Shown here in pieces: positions 48,082 to 60,515 of a stretch of 64,000 bases of DNA (position 1 is the first letter of the stretch; each line of letters starts with the position of its first letter). The notes under the pieces were generated by a model. That model did no database searches. It saw nothing but the letters and a program-made list of their open reading frames with translations, and was not told the origin of the DNA. The DNA is from Nothopassalora personata. Its lineage: Eukaryota > Ascomycota > Dothideomycetes > Mycosphaerellales > Mycosphaerellaceae. The stretch spans positions 2,976,001-3,040,000 of the forward strand of contig CM066287.1 in NCBI GenBank assembly GCA_033816765.1, in the 5' to 3' direction. Made by a program: the position numbers and the translations under genes.

Positions 48082-48291
48082 TTAGATAGTAAGTAGTAGC
48101 GGTATCGTCTCGCGCTCTATACTAGGTAAGGATAATCCGTCTACCGCGATTAATTTATAACCCTCTTTCTTCTTATAGGTAGCGATCCTATGTCTTATAA
48201 CAAATAATTCGGAGGTAAAGTTCCCGCTTACTCCGGAATCTATTATAGCATCTATCTTATGCCCGTTAACGATAATCTTAGTTCGAAACAC
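48082..48291 (-). pseudogene. Gypsy-1 aspartic protease fragment
   Basis: A 69-codon frame with INGHKIDAIIDSG-like geometry (IIDSGVSGNFTS is the retropepsin active-site loop) and downstream IAVDGLSLPS. It is the only pol segment of Gypsy-1 that escapes stops for more than 60 codons. Part of a dead polyprotein. Confidence 0.75.
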
Positions 48292-50370
48292 TGTTATCGT
48301 TAGTAATGCTTAAGCCTTTTCTATGTTAAATAACTCCCTTTGGTTACTTATTCCTAAGGAGTTAATCCTTTTCCCTATTCGTATATAGAACGTCGTGCTT
48401 CGTGTCTCGAGGCCTCCGCTTAAATCTAGCGCGAGCCTTTCTATATTCGCACCTATATTTGGTAACGTTCCTAGATCTTCTACGTTTCTAAGTAGAGTGC
48501 GCGTACGTGTTATACTACATTACGTAATTTATTCGATATAAATGTTCCTAACGGTATAAGATATCCGGTTCCTATTATTCGGCTTCCTATCGGTAGTCGT
48601 TCTATAATAGCGGTTGCTAGATTCTCGGTTATTTCTATAAGTAGGTATCCCTAGGCTATACCTCGTAGGGTATCGAGTGTCTTATTAAACTTAATAGAGT
48701 GTAGTATCCTTCGTCCGCCTATCTTAGGTAGGAATTCCTCGTACCTTCTTTATAGGTATACGATTATGTTATATAACTTCTTAGGTGCATTAATCGTAAA
48801 GGTTAGTTGTTAGTTATTATCGTTAGTGTCGCTCTCTTCTCCTTCGTAGGAATCTTCTTTGCTTAATTCTTCCGGATCCTAATCTTCTTCGATAGTATCT
48901 AGCCCGGTAGTTTCTTAACTTTCTTCCTATGGTTCCGGTGACTATAATCTGTTCTATCCTAGGTCTTAGTTTTCTTTATCGCTTTTATCGTTATTAAAGT
49001 AGGATTCGTCGATGTCTACTTCTCGGAGCGTAGCGTTTTGCCTATACGTTGCTCCTAAGGTTCCTCTCGGTTGTTAAGGCTAATACCCTACGCCTAACTT
49101 CGCGGCGTAGTAAACTTAACACGAGTCTTAGTAATAGAATCGCTAATAAAGGCTTCTATAACTATTTCGAGACTCGGATTCGATCTCGTAGTCGACTCTT
49201 CGTATTATTATGTTAAACTGTCGTAGTTAGTTCTTCGCATTAAATAGAATAACTACTATTTACTACCTATAGTATCCTCCTCGTCCTTCTAAGGGATCTA
49301 GGAGAGGCGTCGTGCTTCTATTACTAGCTCTCTCCCCTACTCTCTGAGTATAGTCGGTATCTCCTTAAGATCTAACGCTACTCTTAGATTTACTAGTTCG
49401 GGGTTGTATTATGTTAAACTGTTCGCGGCGTACTATATTCTTGCCGCGGTAGTCCCTTACTAGGTAGCTAGGTTTACTACATCCGTAGTAAGTTCGTGTT
49501 TCTTTCTAACTCCGGGATGCTCTATTCCCGTTACTATTCCTAATCTTACGACCTTTCTCGGTAATGTCGAGTTCTATTAGCTATAGTCCGTAGTACGGTT
49601 TGTCCCTAGGCTTATTATTATAGTTATCGTAGAAGCCTCTATTACGGTTATTATAGCCTAGCGTGTATCTAGCCTTTCCGGATACTTTAGAGTCGTATCG
49701 TTGTTCTATAGCTCTCTCGTAGAGCTTATCGTTAAGATTAATCGTAACTCTAACGAGGTCGCCTAAGCTATCGATCTTCCGACCGTCCCTTATTAACTCG
49801 TCCTTAATATACTCCTTTAGTTCTCTTCGGTATATAACTTAAAGTGCTTTGTCGTCCTAATCGGTAAGTTACGCGTATTCCTAGAATTTAGTAGCATATT
49901 CGGTAGTAGATGTCTTCTAGGTTAAATGCTAAATAACACGAACGGCAGTAGTAATCTCATTAGAGACACTAAAGACGCTCTTTATAGCATGCTTAAGATA
50001 GTTATATAACCTAAAGATTCCGTCGGTATTGTCTTCTCCGTTACTGTCTAGGTATTTCCTAAGGAATAGTTTAACCTAATGCTATGCTCGTCCTCTTAAA
50101 AAGGTAGTAGTAAAGATAGGCTTAAGGTTCTTAGGCATAGAGTTAAATAAGAAGTATATGTCTATCTAAGAGACCTAAGTGTCGAACTTGTCTCGGTCGC
50201 TATAGTAGTATTCTAGCTTACTAACCTTAAGGGTGTCATTGCCTATATAAGTAGCTAAGGCATTAATAGCATCGTTCGCGGTCTAAGGTCGTCGGGCTCT
50301 ACTTACTTTACTAGGGGCGGGTGTTCCCCGTTTACTCTATCGGTCTCCTATCGTAGAGGGCGTTTAAAGC

Positions 50371-50774
50371 TATTAGGTTTAGTATAACCTAATAATATCA
50401 CAAGTTAAGAAGACAAGCTTAATTGGGTTTGTTCTCGGGCCGATAGGAAGTCGAGGGAGAGTAATAAAGTAGTAGCCGTCTTGTCTTATAAAGATTAAGT
50501 AGTAGTAAGGTAGAGGTTAGGTTATAGTATATTCTAAATAGTAATATTAAACAGTAAGTTAAACGCCTCGAAACTATAGGGGGTTCTTAGCGTTCCTAAA
50601 TATAAAGGAGATTCGTAAATCTCGGTAATTAGTCTAATTATTCTAAGCATAAGCAGTCTAATTAGTCTAAGCATAAGTAGTCTAATCGCTCTAAGTCTAA
50701 GCGCTTAGGTAGGATAAGTTACGTGTTTATCTTATCGTTATAATTCTAGGGTCCGTAGGAATCATTCCGTAACA
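50371..50774 (-). repeat. Gypsy-1 LTR (5' LTR of the minus-strand element)
   Basis: 404 bp, about 95-97% identical by eye to 43,307-43,711. Most differences are CpA/TpG against TpA, as left by RIP. Confidence 0.9.
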
Positions 50775-50779
50775 TTAGG

Positions 50780-53733
50780 TTATGTAACGAGTAGCGTAGT
50801 AGCTAGATAAATAAGAGGGTTAGCGGACTTAAACCCCTATACCCTCTACTCGAGAGGTATAAATTGAATTGTTTCCTTAATGCTACGCTTACAATGCTTA
50901 ACTGCGTAGTATATATCTTAATAGCTATACTAGGTCCTACTAGCTTACCTAAATGTCTAATTAAACCTAAATAAAATTAGGGCAAGTTAGACCTAAGGGA
51001 CCCCCTCTAAACCTAAGGTTAACATAACCTATTAGTCGTTAATATATCCTCCCCTATTACCAACCTGTCCTTAGGTTCTAAAGCAGTAAGCCCGGGTACT
51101 ATAGGTAGCGTAGTTAGTCGCTATAAGCTAAGGTAGTCTTATAGTAGCATAATAGCTTACCCTATTATTTAGCTTAATATATAAGATGTTAGGCAATCCT
51201 AGGGCCTACTAGCGACAGTTTATAAAGATCGAAAGGATTCTTCTAATAGAGACCGTAATAGTAACGTTAATAACCGCGACTTACGCCCGTCGTACTACGT
51301 TAACGCATACTACGAAACTAGCGAGGGAATAGGTAGCTATGTTAGCATTAATCGAATAGGCTAGATAGTCGAATAATGCGAACGCTATTCATAAAATAAG
51401 TAAGTATTAGTACTAGTAACCTAATAAATCTAAAGACGAGTCTATCGCGTAGCTAGAAAGTTAGTTAAGGAAAGATAAGTAACTATAAGAAACAAGTAAG
51501 ATCTAAGGACTAGAAGTACCCGTACCCGAAGCATTAACTAGAACTAGAACTAGAATTAGAACTAGAATTAGAACCTATAGGCTATAGCTATAGCCGGAAA
51601 ATTAACTAGAAACTAGGAGCCTATAAACCCGCACTAACTACTTAGTTCCACTTATTCTTACATAACTCCTTTGTCTAGATCTACTCGTTATCGTAGCTAA
51701 CACTAGTCTTATTAGATGCGTCCCTAAGCGGCTAGTTAGTAAAGTTCCTATAGTAGTTACGGAAGAAGCTCTTATCGCGCCCTTCGCTTATAAAGTACAT
51801 CTACTCGAGAGTAGTAACTAAGCTAAGCTACTTATCTATTAATTTTATAGCTCGGACGCGCTACTTATATATCTTCTTATAGAAGAGCTCTGAGTCTAGG
51901 CGGACCGTAGCATTAAGCTACTTTCTAGCATTAAGGATAACTTCGTTATCGTTCTAAGACTTTAAACCCGCTAGGGTATCGGATAGAGGGCTAATGCTAC
52001 TAAGGTGTACGCCCGTAGGGAAAGGATAGCCGGGTACTAGGCGTCGATACTTAAACCCTATAGCGCTCTTACTTAGCGTCTTAAAGTTACGATAGAGGTC
52101 TATTACCTAGTGCATACTCTAGCTTCGCTAGAGTTTAAGATAGTTATCGTCGCGGATCTCGATAAAGTAAGGGTTAATCTAACGTAGCGTCTTCTTATGT
52201 ACGGCCTACCTTATTAGAACGCCTATAGTAGTTACCCGCATTTACCTAGCGCTTAGATCCTCTCTAAACTAGCTAATGCTATTTTTGCTTAGGTAATTCT
52301 AAACCCTAACTAAGAAGAAACGCTTAAATCGGCCGTCTTCTATATAGTCGTTATTCCGGTACTACTAGATAAACTCTATAGCATTCTCTTACTTATAAAA
52401 ACCGTGTAAAAACTCCGGCCTACTAGTACCCTCTAAGTTAAGAGAGTATAGTATGTTAAGCCGGTTACTAGTCTAGTAGTTTTCCATTTCGAGGTTTAAG
52501 TCGACCCTAACATACTATACTATAGCGTTCGCGTCACTCCCCTAATAAGCCCTATTAAAGCTAAAAATCGTAGGCCTAGGGAAGGAGATAAACCGAGTGC
52601 AGTGTTAAGGGTGTAGCGCTACTTATAAGAGCTATAGCCCGGGGTCTTATCGCATAATCTATTAGCTTAGAGAATACTACATGTTCTAGTAGACGCTACC
52701 GTTACTAACCTTATTTAATTCTCGTAGGTACTATCGGTATACGTCGAATTCTCGACTTATTATTTCTCTAACCGTTTTAACCCGCGGCGCTAGGTTAGCG
52801 TTATTATACTAGTATAGCATGTTGCTATTAATGTAGGTACCGGTACTATTAAGATCGGCTTAGTTAGCTTTATTAATACCGAATTTATCGAGGATTTAGT
52901 TATAGTTAGTATACGTAACGATACTACTCGTAGTACTAATTTTACCTCGAACGCGGAGGTAGCTAAGGGGGTTAATAGTCTTCTAACTACGCTTATTAGG
53001 GCGAAACTACGACCCATTTTTCACCTTAATAGCTAAAAAACTCTTACCTTTAAAGAGCTAGTCTTAGACCTTAAGTGTACGCTTATATAGGGTATTAGCG
53101 GTAATACTGGGATTCGTAACGAAGTAGAGGGCCTTATAGTAGAAATCTCAAATATACTAATCGCACATTATAGCGCTAACCTTACTATCCCTCTTAAGAA
53201 CCCGCGAGACAGCATATTCGAGTATCTTAAGGCCCGCTATCCGGTACTTAGGTAGCTAGTTAATGCTATCTACGTTAATCGAGTTTCTAAACTTAACGCT
53301 ATAGTACCGCTTATTATAGGTGCAGTTAGCGCGCTTAATCCGGAGAGCCTCGTCTTCTTATAGGATCTAATCCTTAAAGACTAATACATCCCCAATTATA
53401 GCCGAAGGTAATATAGTAAGTATCGGATTACTATTCTTAGTTAAGGCCGGAGTAGATTATAGAGTACTAACCGGTATACCTAGCGGACTACCCTCGCGTA
53501 TAGGTGCGCCGTCTAGTGTTCGGTTAGGCGAGGATCGAGTAGGCGTAGTTATACCCTTACCTATGCTCTCCCTAATACGGAGCTACTTAAGTCGACTCGA
53601 CTTACGACCGCCTCTCGATAGGACTATAGGCTAAGTAGAGGCTAGTAGTAGAGTTAGCGTAGTACTCTTTATACGTCCTTTATCTTTACTACCCGGTAGT
53701 AGCTAAGGCTATTACTAGCTAGATAGTCTAGGT
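50780..53733. mobile_element. Unassigned RIP-degraded repeat region
   Basis: About 2.95 kb. From roughly 52,720 to 53,730 a plus-strand quasi-frame is broken almost only by TAG (FSTYYFSNRFNPRR, INTEFIEDLVIVSIRNDTT, VEGLIVEISNILIAHYSANL, FEYLKARYPVL) and ends in an Arg/Gln-rich basic stretch. Between 51,650 and 52,200 the minus strand also reads protein-like (SAIGFKYRRLVPGYPFPTGV). I cannot assign either to a family. It could be one element cut by Gypsy-1 and Gypsy-2. Confidence 0.4.
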
Positions 53734-53895
53734 TATAAGGGGCGGGCCCCTATTTCTTAGTATAGGCTACGCCTATACGTTCGGATTACTTTCCAACACC
53801 TTTTCTTCGGATAGCGTATAACTTCCCCTTTCTTCTATATCGAACTTATTATAAACTTTATAGAACTTTAGTATATACGTCGTTTACCCGTAACA
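53734..53895 (+). repeat. Gypsy-2 5' LTR
   Basis: 162 bp beginning TATAAGGGG (TG changed to TA) and ending TAACA. It has more RIP changes than its partner at 60,354-60,515. Confidence 0.88.
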
Positions 53896-55169
53896 TTAAG
53901 TTCGATCTATTCGAATTAGCTAGGCACCTACTATTAAAGAGACGGGATACGTAATAACGTCGCCGGGTAGCGAGAACCCCGGGACTAGTACCCCGAATAA
54001 AAACTTCTAACTTATACTTTAGTAACTATACTAGCGATAGGAAGAGATATAAGCCGAGTTAATTATAACGCGCGCCGCTTTAAAAGAATCGGAAGACGCT
54101 CGACGTTAGTTAACACCTATAGTCTCGCTACTAGTTCATAACGAGACAACTACTAGTAACCTAATAAGATAGCTACTATAGACGCTAAACGCCGCCGCGC
54201 CCTCGCCGCGTACCGGAGAAGAACCGTCGGGTCCTAGAGGTTAGAACCCCCCTTCCTAGGACGGTAAGGTAGAGACATTCCGCAATTACTTCTTAAGGTT
54301 AAAGAGCTCTTTTAGGGTGCGATCCGCCCTAAAACCCACGCTCTCTAAGGGGTATTACTAGGATGCGATTAACGACACCTTACTAGCGAGAGAGCGTACT
54401 AGGATGCGGCACTTCTAGGACAAGGGAGACGGCGAACTTAGGAAGGACCCCGTTACTTTCTTTACGTAACTCGAGAAAGTCTTTAGTAATAGTAACGAGC
54501 GCGCTAAGGCCCTAGAGTAGCTTACTAAGATTAAATATGCGAACGGTTAACCTTAGCACGATTACTAGATGAAATTCGACGGACTCCTACTAAGCGCCGG
54601 CGGAGAGAACTAGAGCGACGACGCGAAGATTAGTTACTTACGTAACACCTTCTCGAACCCCGTTCGGATATACACGGCGGCTATGCCGAAAAAGGAGGAC
54701 TACTACGAGTTCGCGGGGGAGGTCGAACGGATTATAACTAACCTCGAGGACACGGACCAGTTTAAAATAGCCTATAAGAGGTAGAAGGACAATAATAAGG
54801 ACTCTAGTACAACCGCTATAGTTACTACCCGTTCTTTTACGAGAGCGGCTAGTAACTAGGTTAATGCCGATAGTAACACTATTATAGTACTAACCCGGAT
54901 AAGCGGAGGCCGCCCTAGAAGTCGTAGAGATCGGAAGGAGGATAAAGGGAGGTAGAGAGTAAAATAGATAGACACCGCGGAGAGAGATCGTAGGCGTTAA
55001 GAATAGCTCTACTTCCGCTATAGAGCGAGCGGACATCGAGTAAAGGAATGCCCGTACGCCGTAGTAGTCAATCCTACTAGGATTAACGCGGCCTCGGTCG
55101 CGCCGATCCTAGAGGACGACGGGTTTAAGTTGGATCCCGGAGAGATAGGAAAAGACTAGCTCCTAGTCG

Positions 55170-58100
55170 AAAGCTAGAACTAGGAGATAAAGAAGCACTA
55201 GTAAAGGGGTGGAACGTAGTTAAGAGTTCTATAAATAGGAATCTTATATATACTAACGTACTCCTAAACGAAAGTTACGGAACGTTTACCCTTATCGATG
55301 AAGGATGTATGTGCTACGCTATAATTAACGGAGACTTAGCGAAAGGCCTCGGTCTTACGTATGTTAGTAACGAGAGCCGTAGGGCTATAGGGTTTAGGAA
55401 GGCGATACGGAACTCGATCGAAGGAGTAGTCGCCTTCCGTATAGAAATTGCCGGGATCTACTAGGTAGTTTATGCTTATGTCGTGTCTAATCTAGACTTC
55501 CCTATAATCCTAGGGAACCCGTAGAAGGCGCACAATTAGATTCGGACCGCGCCTAAAAAGCGCCGGTACTACTATAGCTTAGTAAAGAAATAGGTACCCG
55601 AAGGGCGTAACTACGAAGAACACGAGTCGGGTAAGCGTTTCGCTACGATTGCCGCGGTAACCGTAGAAGATATTAAGAAAGCCCTTAGTAAAAAGGAGCC
55701 GCCTACGCGAGAGGAACTTAAGAAAGGCTTACCTCTAGAACTTTAGGATATACTACCGTTGTTTTCTACTAGGGAAGCTAATAAACTAGCCCTACACCGC
55801 GGCGACCTTAACTATAAGATCGAAATACGGACGAAAGCCGACGGAAGCTTAGAACTATTACCCTAGGGACCGCTCTATAGTATGTCGAAAGACGAGCTAC
55901 TTATCCTCCGGAAGTCGCTAACGGAGCTATAGCGTAAGGGTTATATTCGCCCTTCTACCTTAGAAGCGGCGGCTCCCGTCCTATTCGTAAAGAAGCCCGG
56001 GGGAGGACTTAGGTTCTACTACGATTATAGAGTACTAAACTCGATTACTAAGTAGAACCGTTACCCGCTTCTATTAATCCCGGAAACTATTCGGAACCTA
56101 ACGGGCGCTAGATAGATTACGAAGGTTAACGTTATTACCGCATTCTATTACCTCCGGATAGCTCGAGGTAAAGAGTATAAGACGGCTTTTTAAACTAGAT
56201 TCGGTCTATAGGAATAGCTAGTATACCCGTTCGGTTTATCCGGGGCCCCCGTAACATTCTAGCGGTATATTAACAGTTTATTACGGGACTACCTAGACGA
56301 CTTCGCCTCGGCCTACGCTAACGACGTCGTTATTTACTCCGACGGAATAAAAGAGGACTATTTCTAGAAGGTTCGCATCGTGCTCTAGAAGCTTTAGGAC
56401 GGAGGTCTTTTCCTAGATCTAGGGAAGTATAAGTTCGTATAGAAGAAGGTTAAGTACCTTAGGTTTATCGTATATACCGACGGGATAGGAGTAGGACCCG
56501 ACCCCGAAAAGGTAGTAGTAGTAAAGGACTAGAAGGCACTAGTTACCTAGAAGGAAGTACGGCGGTTCTTAGGCTTCGCGAACTACTACCGAATGTTTAT
56601 TCTAAACTATTTAAAGCTCGCCGAGCCCTTAACGTCGCTAACCGGTAAGAACAAGGTGTTTTCCTAGGGAGATCGTTAGGCTAATGCGTTTAAGACCCTA
56701 AAGGACAAGTACTATAAAGCACTAGTTTTAGCCTACTAGAACCCGGAGCTCCCTACGTTTTTAGAGACAGACTATAGCGGCTTTACGCTTAGAGGCGCCC
56801 TTCTATAAGAAAAGGACGGAGTCGTAAGACTAGTAGGATTCTACTCGAAGAAGCTTAATAAGGCTAAGATTAACTACGACATTTACGATAAGGAGATGCT
56901 CGCGGTAGTATCCTATCTTAAGGAATAGGCTCCCGAGTTAAAAACATGTAGGCCCTTTATAATCTAGACGGACTATAAGAACCTAGAATACTTTATAACG
57001 AAGAGATAGCTCTCCGAACGGTAGATCCGGTAGGTTAAGGAAGTTATAAAGTTCTAGTTTTCACTAGTATATAGGCCGGGTACCGAGGCGATTATACCGG
57101 ATGCCCTTTCTCGAAGGGAGTAGGACACGCTTAGGTAGGACGATAAGTTATTACGGTATCGTAGGTTTCCTAAACCGGACATCGTGAAGAATTGGCCGGG
57201 CTCGAAGGTAGTAGACGCTAGCTCGACTATAAAGGTTTCGTTAGTACGAATCTTAGCTACGTAGTTCGAAGGACTATCCGCTATAGAAGAGGCGGATTTA
57301 CCGGGCGCACTATAGGGACCCTTCTAAGACTAGGAGCTAAACGACCTCTAGGAAAGAACTATCGAGAAGGATAGCACGTTCTAAGCGGTATACCGCGCGA
57401 TTAAGGTAGGAGCGCGTTTACTTCCTAGCGAGGTAAAACTTAAGGTATAAGTAGGTAACTATAGCATCGACCGTAACGGGTATCTTCGCTACCGCGGTAG
57501 GATTTAGGTACCTAGAGCTCCTAGTTCTACGGAGTCCGACTATAAGGAGGCGGACATAGCGATTCTATAGAACTACACCCTTCAAACTAAGCTAATCTAA
57601 TCCGTACACAATTCACCGGTGTACGGCCACCCTAGCCGGGACTCTATAGTATCGATACTAAGTCGCAACTTCTACTAGCCCCTATAGTCTAAGCACGTAA
57701 GGCAGTTCTTAAGGAACTGTAACTACTGCGGTAGGAATAAGGTGTAGAGAGAACAAAAACACGGCCTCCTATAACCCTTACCGGTCCCCGACCGATTCTT
57801 CTAGGAGATCTCGATAGATTTTATAACGGACATGCCCGAGTCGTAAGGGAACACTTACCTCTAGGTAATTAAGGATCGACTAAGTAAGACCGTCGTTTTA
57901 GAAGCGATGCCTACTATAAAAGCCGAGGACTGCGCTAAAAGGTTCTTAGACTACTAGGTGAGATACTACGGCCTCTCTTAAGCTATTACGAGTGACCGGG
58001 GTACTAACTGGACGAGTACCTTCTAGAGGACCTTCTATTGTTTAACCGGTGTGAAATAGAGGCTTAGCTCCGCCTACTACCTATAAACCGACGGAGGCCC

Positions 58101-58920
58101 GGAACGGTTAAACTAGGAAGTCTAGGCTTACCTTCGTAACTACATTAACTATAAGCAGTCCGACTGGAAACGCTAGCTCCCTACGGCGCAACTTACTCTA
58201 AACGCGCGGTATTACGCTAGGCTAGGAATGAGCCCCTTCTTTACGGTATACGGATACGAGGTACTATTACCCGTTCAGTTATAACCGGATCTAGAGACCT
58301 CTTAGTTAGACGCCGCGTAACGGGCAATACTATTCGTAGAAAGGATACAAAAGATTACGGACCTATGTTAGGCGAGTATAGCGGAAGCCGCTTAAAAATA
58401 GGAGGACTACGCTAACCGGGATAGGAAGCCCGTACTAATCTATCGTATAGGCGACAAAGTTTAGCTAGATCTACGTAACTATGTTACTATACGACTAAAG
58501 AAGAGCCTCGACTATAGACACGCGAAGTATACGGTAGTAGAAGTAATCTTACCGTTATCTATACGCTTATCTAGGATCCCCGACGGGATCCACCCGGTCT
58601 TCTATCCTAACTTACTACGACCTATAAGCTAAGACTCCTTACCTGGATAGGAGATCGATGACAAACAGCCGGACCCCATTATAATTGAGTCTTACGAAGA
58701 GTAGTAGGTAGAAGAGATCCTTTACGCTAGAACTAAGGTTAGAGGTAGAGGCCGAGTACGCGAAGTCCTAGTGAAATGGACCGGATACTATAAGCCTACA
58801 TAGGAACTATTAGGGTACCTCGCGGATACAGTAGCCGCGGATGACTTCGAGAGGAGATATAGTAACCTAATAACGCATAACGGACCGAAGGAGGCATAGG
58901 ATACGAATAGAAGGGGGAGA
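55170..58920 (+). pseudogene. Gypsy-2 pol remnant (protease/RT/RNase H/integrase/chromodomain)
   Basis: One continuous reading frame with dozens of in-frame TAG codons and hardly a frameshift, so inactivation is by point mutation. Stretches free of stops include LHRGDLNYKIEIRTKADGSL, MSKDELLILRKSLTEL, KAKINYDIYDKEMLAVVSYL and IRLSRIPDGIHPVFYPNLLR. The domain order is that of chromoviruses. Confidence 0.85.
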
Positions 58921-60353
58921 AGGCGAAAAGGTAAGGATTACTAGGGATTTAGCGTAGATATAGGCGTTTAGAAAAGGTAGGCGTTCTTTTAGGTTAGGGA
59001 GTCTTTTTAGGAGATAGAGAGAAGTAAGAAGGCATAGGTAAGTTTAAGAGCGTTTCATTTTAGCGGCGTCCGCCGTAAAAGTAGCGGAGCCCGATCCCTT
59101 TCGAGATAACTGCATACTGTAATAGCCCGGTCGCGGCCCGCGCGAAAGACGAGGGTGCCCGAAGGCTAGCTAGTAGAGACCGAGGCCTAACGTACGCGAC
59201 GCTAGCCTAGCTAGAGGTCGCGTGGGGCGCCCCCGGGACTAAGAGATCGGTTAGCGATAGTTTTATAACGGGGCCCGTAGTATATACGTCTACCTAAAGG
59301 TAAGCTAAGCATTGGCTATAGTGCCTATAACCTTAGCGGCGACCGTACTAAAAGAATTAGTAAGCGCGTATAAAGAGGCGGGGGCCGTAGAAACTTACCA
59401 GGAGAGTACGCTAGTACGCTAGAGAGGCTTTAAAGCCTTCTAGGCTTTAAGGACGGCGCGGAGCTTAGTACGAGCGTCGTCGCTAAAAGACCGTAAGCCG
59501 GTAGAAAAGTTACGGAGGACGCTAGGGAGGATACTTACGCGCGGTTCTAGTTAGTAGCGCGGGTCCACTTAGTATAGGCGGCGTAGGCGAGCTCCGGCCT
59601 AAAACGCGCGGTTAGCGATAATTTTCCTTCGAGGTCCGCGAGATATATACATGTCCTCGTAATACTTACGATTAGTATTATAGGCCTAGTAGGCGCGCGC
59701 GGTTACGCCCTAACGATAATTAGCGGACCCCGATAAGAATAGGACGAGGACCGGTACTTAGATACTAGGAGACGTAGTCTACGCTAGTAGAGGCGTAGGG
59801 GACGCAGTAGATGCGGCGTTAGGACATTTTATGCTAGGCTCCGGTTAGAATGTTTCGGTCTCCGTAGGAATTTATTTGGACTTACTTTATAGTATTAATA
59901 GGAGATGTTATAGTAGTAGTTTCTATTTACGGTATACTATTAGTATCTATCGGAACCCGTAGGGAAAATGTCGTCTCCCTAAGCGATAGTTATAAGATGC
60001 GCGAATATGCCCCTAAGGCTAGAGACACTTAGCTAGGGGGAGGGGGAGGGGCAACTTACGCGTACGGTAGGTAATAAGGAAAAAAAAGAAAAGAAAAAAG
60101 AGAACGAGAACCTAAAGATATGTTCTAGGCTCCTATTGTTTACATATGACAATGGCTATTATCACTTAATAGACAATAGTAAACCTTACACTTACCTAGG
60201 TAATAATACTTTATCTCGGCGTCGGCGGGGCTAGACAGTAAGGAAGAGAAGCTCGGGCACTCCCTATTGCGAGCCTAACGAGAACACCTGGGATAATAGG
60301 CTCTAGGGCGGAGCCATAACTAGGGGCGGCGGAGGAGGAAGGGGGAGGGGTAG

Positions 60354-60515
60354 TATAAGGGGCGGGCCCCTGTTTCTTAGCATAGGCTACGCCTATACGT
60401 TCGGATTGCTTTCCGACACCTTTTCTTCGGACAGTGTGTAACTTCCCCTTTCTTCTATATCGAACTTATTATAAACTTTATAGAACTTTAGTGTATACGT
60501 CGTTCACCCGTAACA
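60354..60515 (+). repeat. Gypsy-2 3' LTR
   Basis: 162 bp, same ends as the 5' LTR, retaining several CpA and TpG sites lost in the other copy. Confidence 0.88.

Larger units (their letters stand above)
43307..50774 (-). mobile_element. Gypsy-1: full-length Ty3/Gypsy LTR retrotransposon, RIP-inactivated
   Basis: Two LTRs (43,307-43,711 and 50,371-50,774) in direct orientation begin TG (TA in one copy) and end in TAACA (TAATA in the other), and are flanked by a perfect 5-bp target duplication TTAGG (43,302-43,306 and 50,775-50,779). The interior reads on the minus strand: gag-like region, aspartic protease (DSGVSGNFTS, about 48,230), reverse transcriptase with intact YIDDILVY (about 47,140-47,163), RNase H (YIETDASNIAIGACL, about 46,720), integrase, and an integrase C-terminal/chromodomain-like end near 44,650-44,900. 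A purine-rich tract (minus strand, AAGAAGGGGATAG) abuts the 3' LTR. Stops are TAG/TAA throughout pol. A solo LTR is inserted at 45,127. Confidence 0.9.
53734..60515 (+). mobile_element. Gypsy-2: full-length chromodomain Ty3/Gypsy retrotransposon, RIP-inactivated
   Basis: Two 162-bp LTRs (53,734-53,895 and 60,354-60,515) bound a plus-strand element. Gag is followed to about 55,070, where a degenerate zinc knuckle (LYFRYRASGHRVKECPY) stands. Pol (55,170-58,920) shows the RT palm with YANDVVIYSDG at about 56,311 (the catalytic Asp changed to Asn, a TpG-to-TpA change), RNase H (FLETDYSGFTLRGALL), integrase with its H-H-C-C finger near 57,610-57,735 (NCNYCGRNKV) and ITSDRGTNWTSTF, and a C-terminal chromodomain (REVLVKWTGYYKP, about 58,765). 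Stops are TAG at Gln/Trp positions. The flanking 5-mers (TAGGT and CTTAC) do not match, so no target duplication is visible. Confidence 0.88.

Noticed and set aside
52790..53017. 75-codon minus-strand ORF in the repeat block
   Set aside because: The plus strand reads as a longer protein-like quasi-frame here; the minus frame is Leu/Val/Ile/Thr-rich as expected for a shadow.
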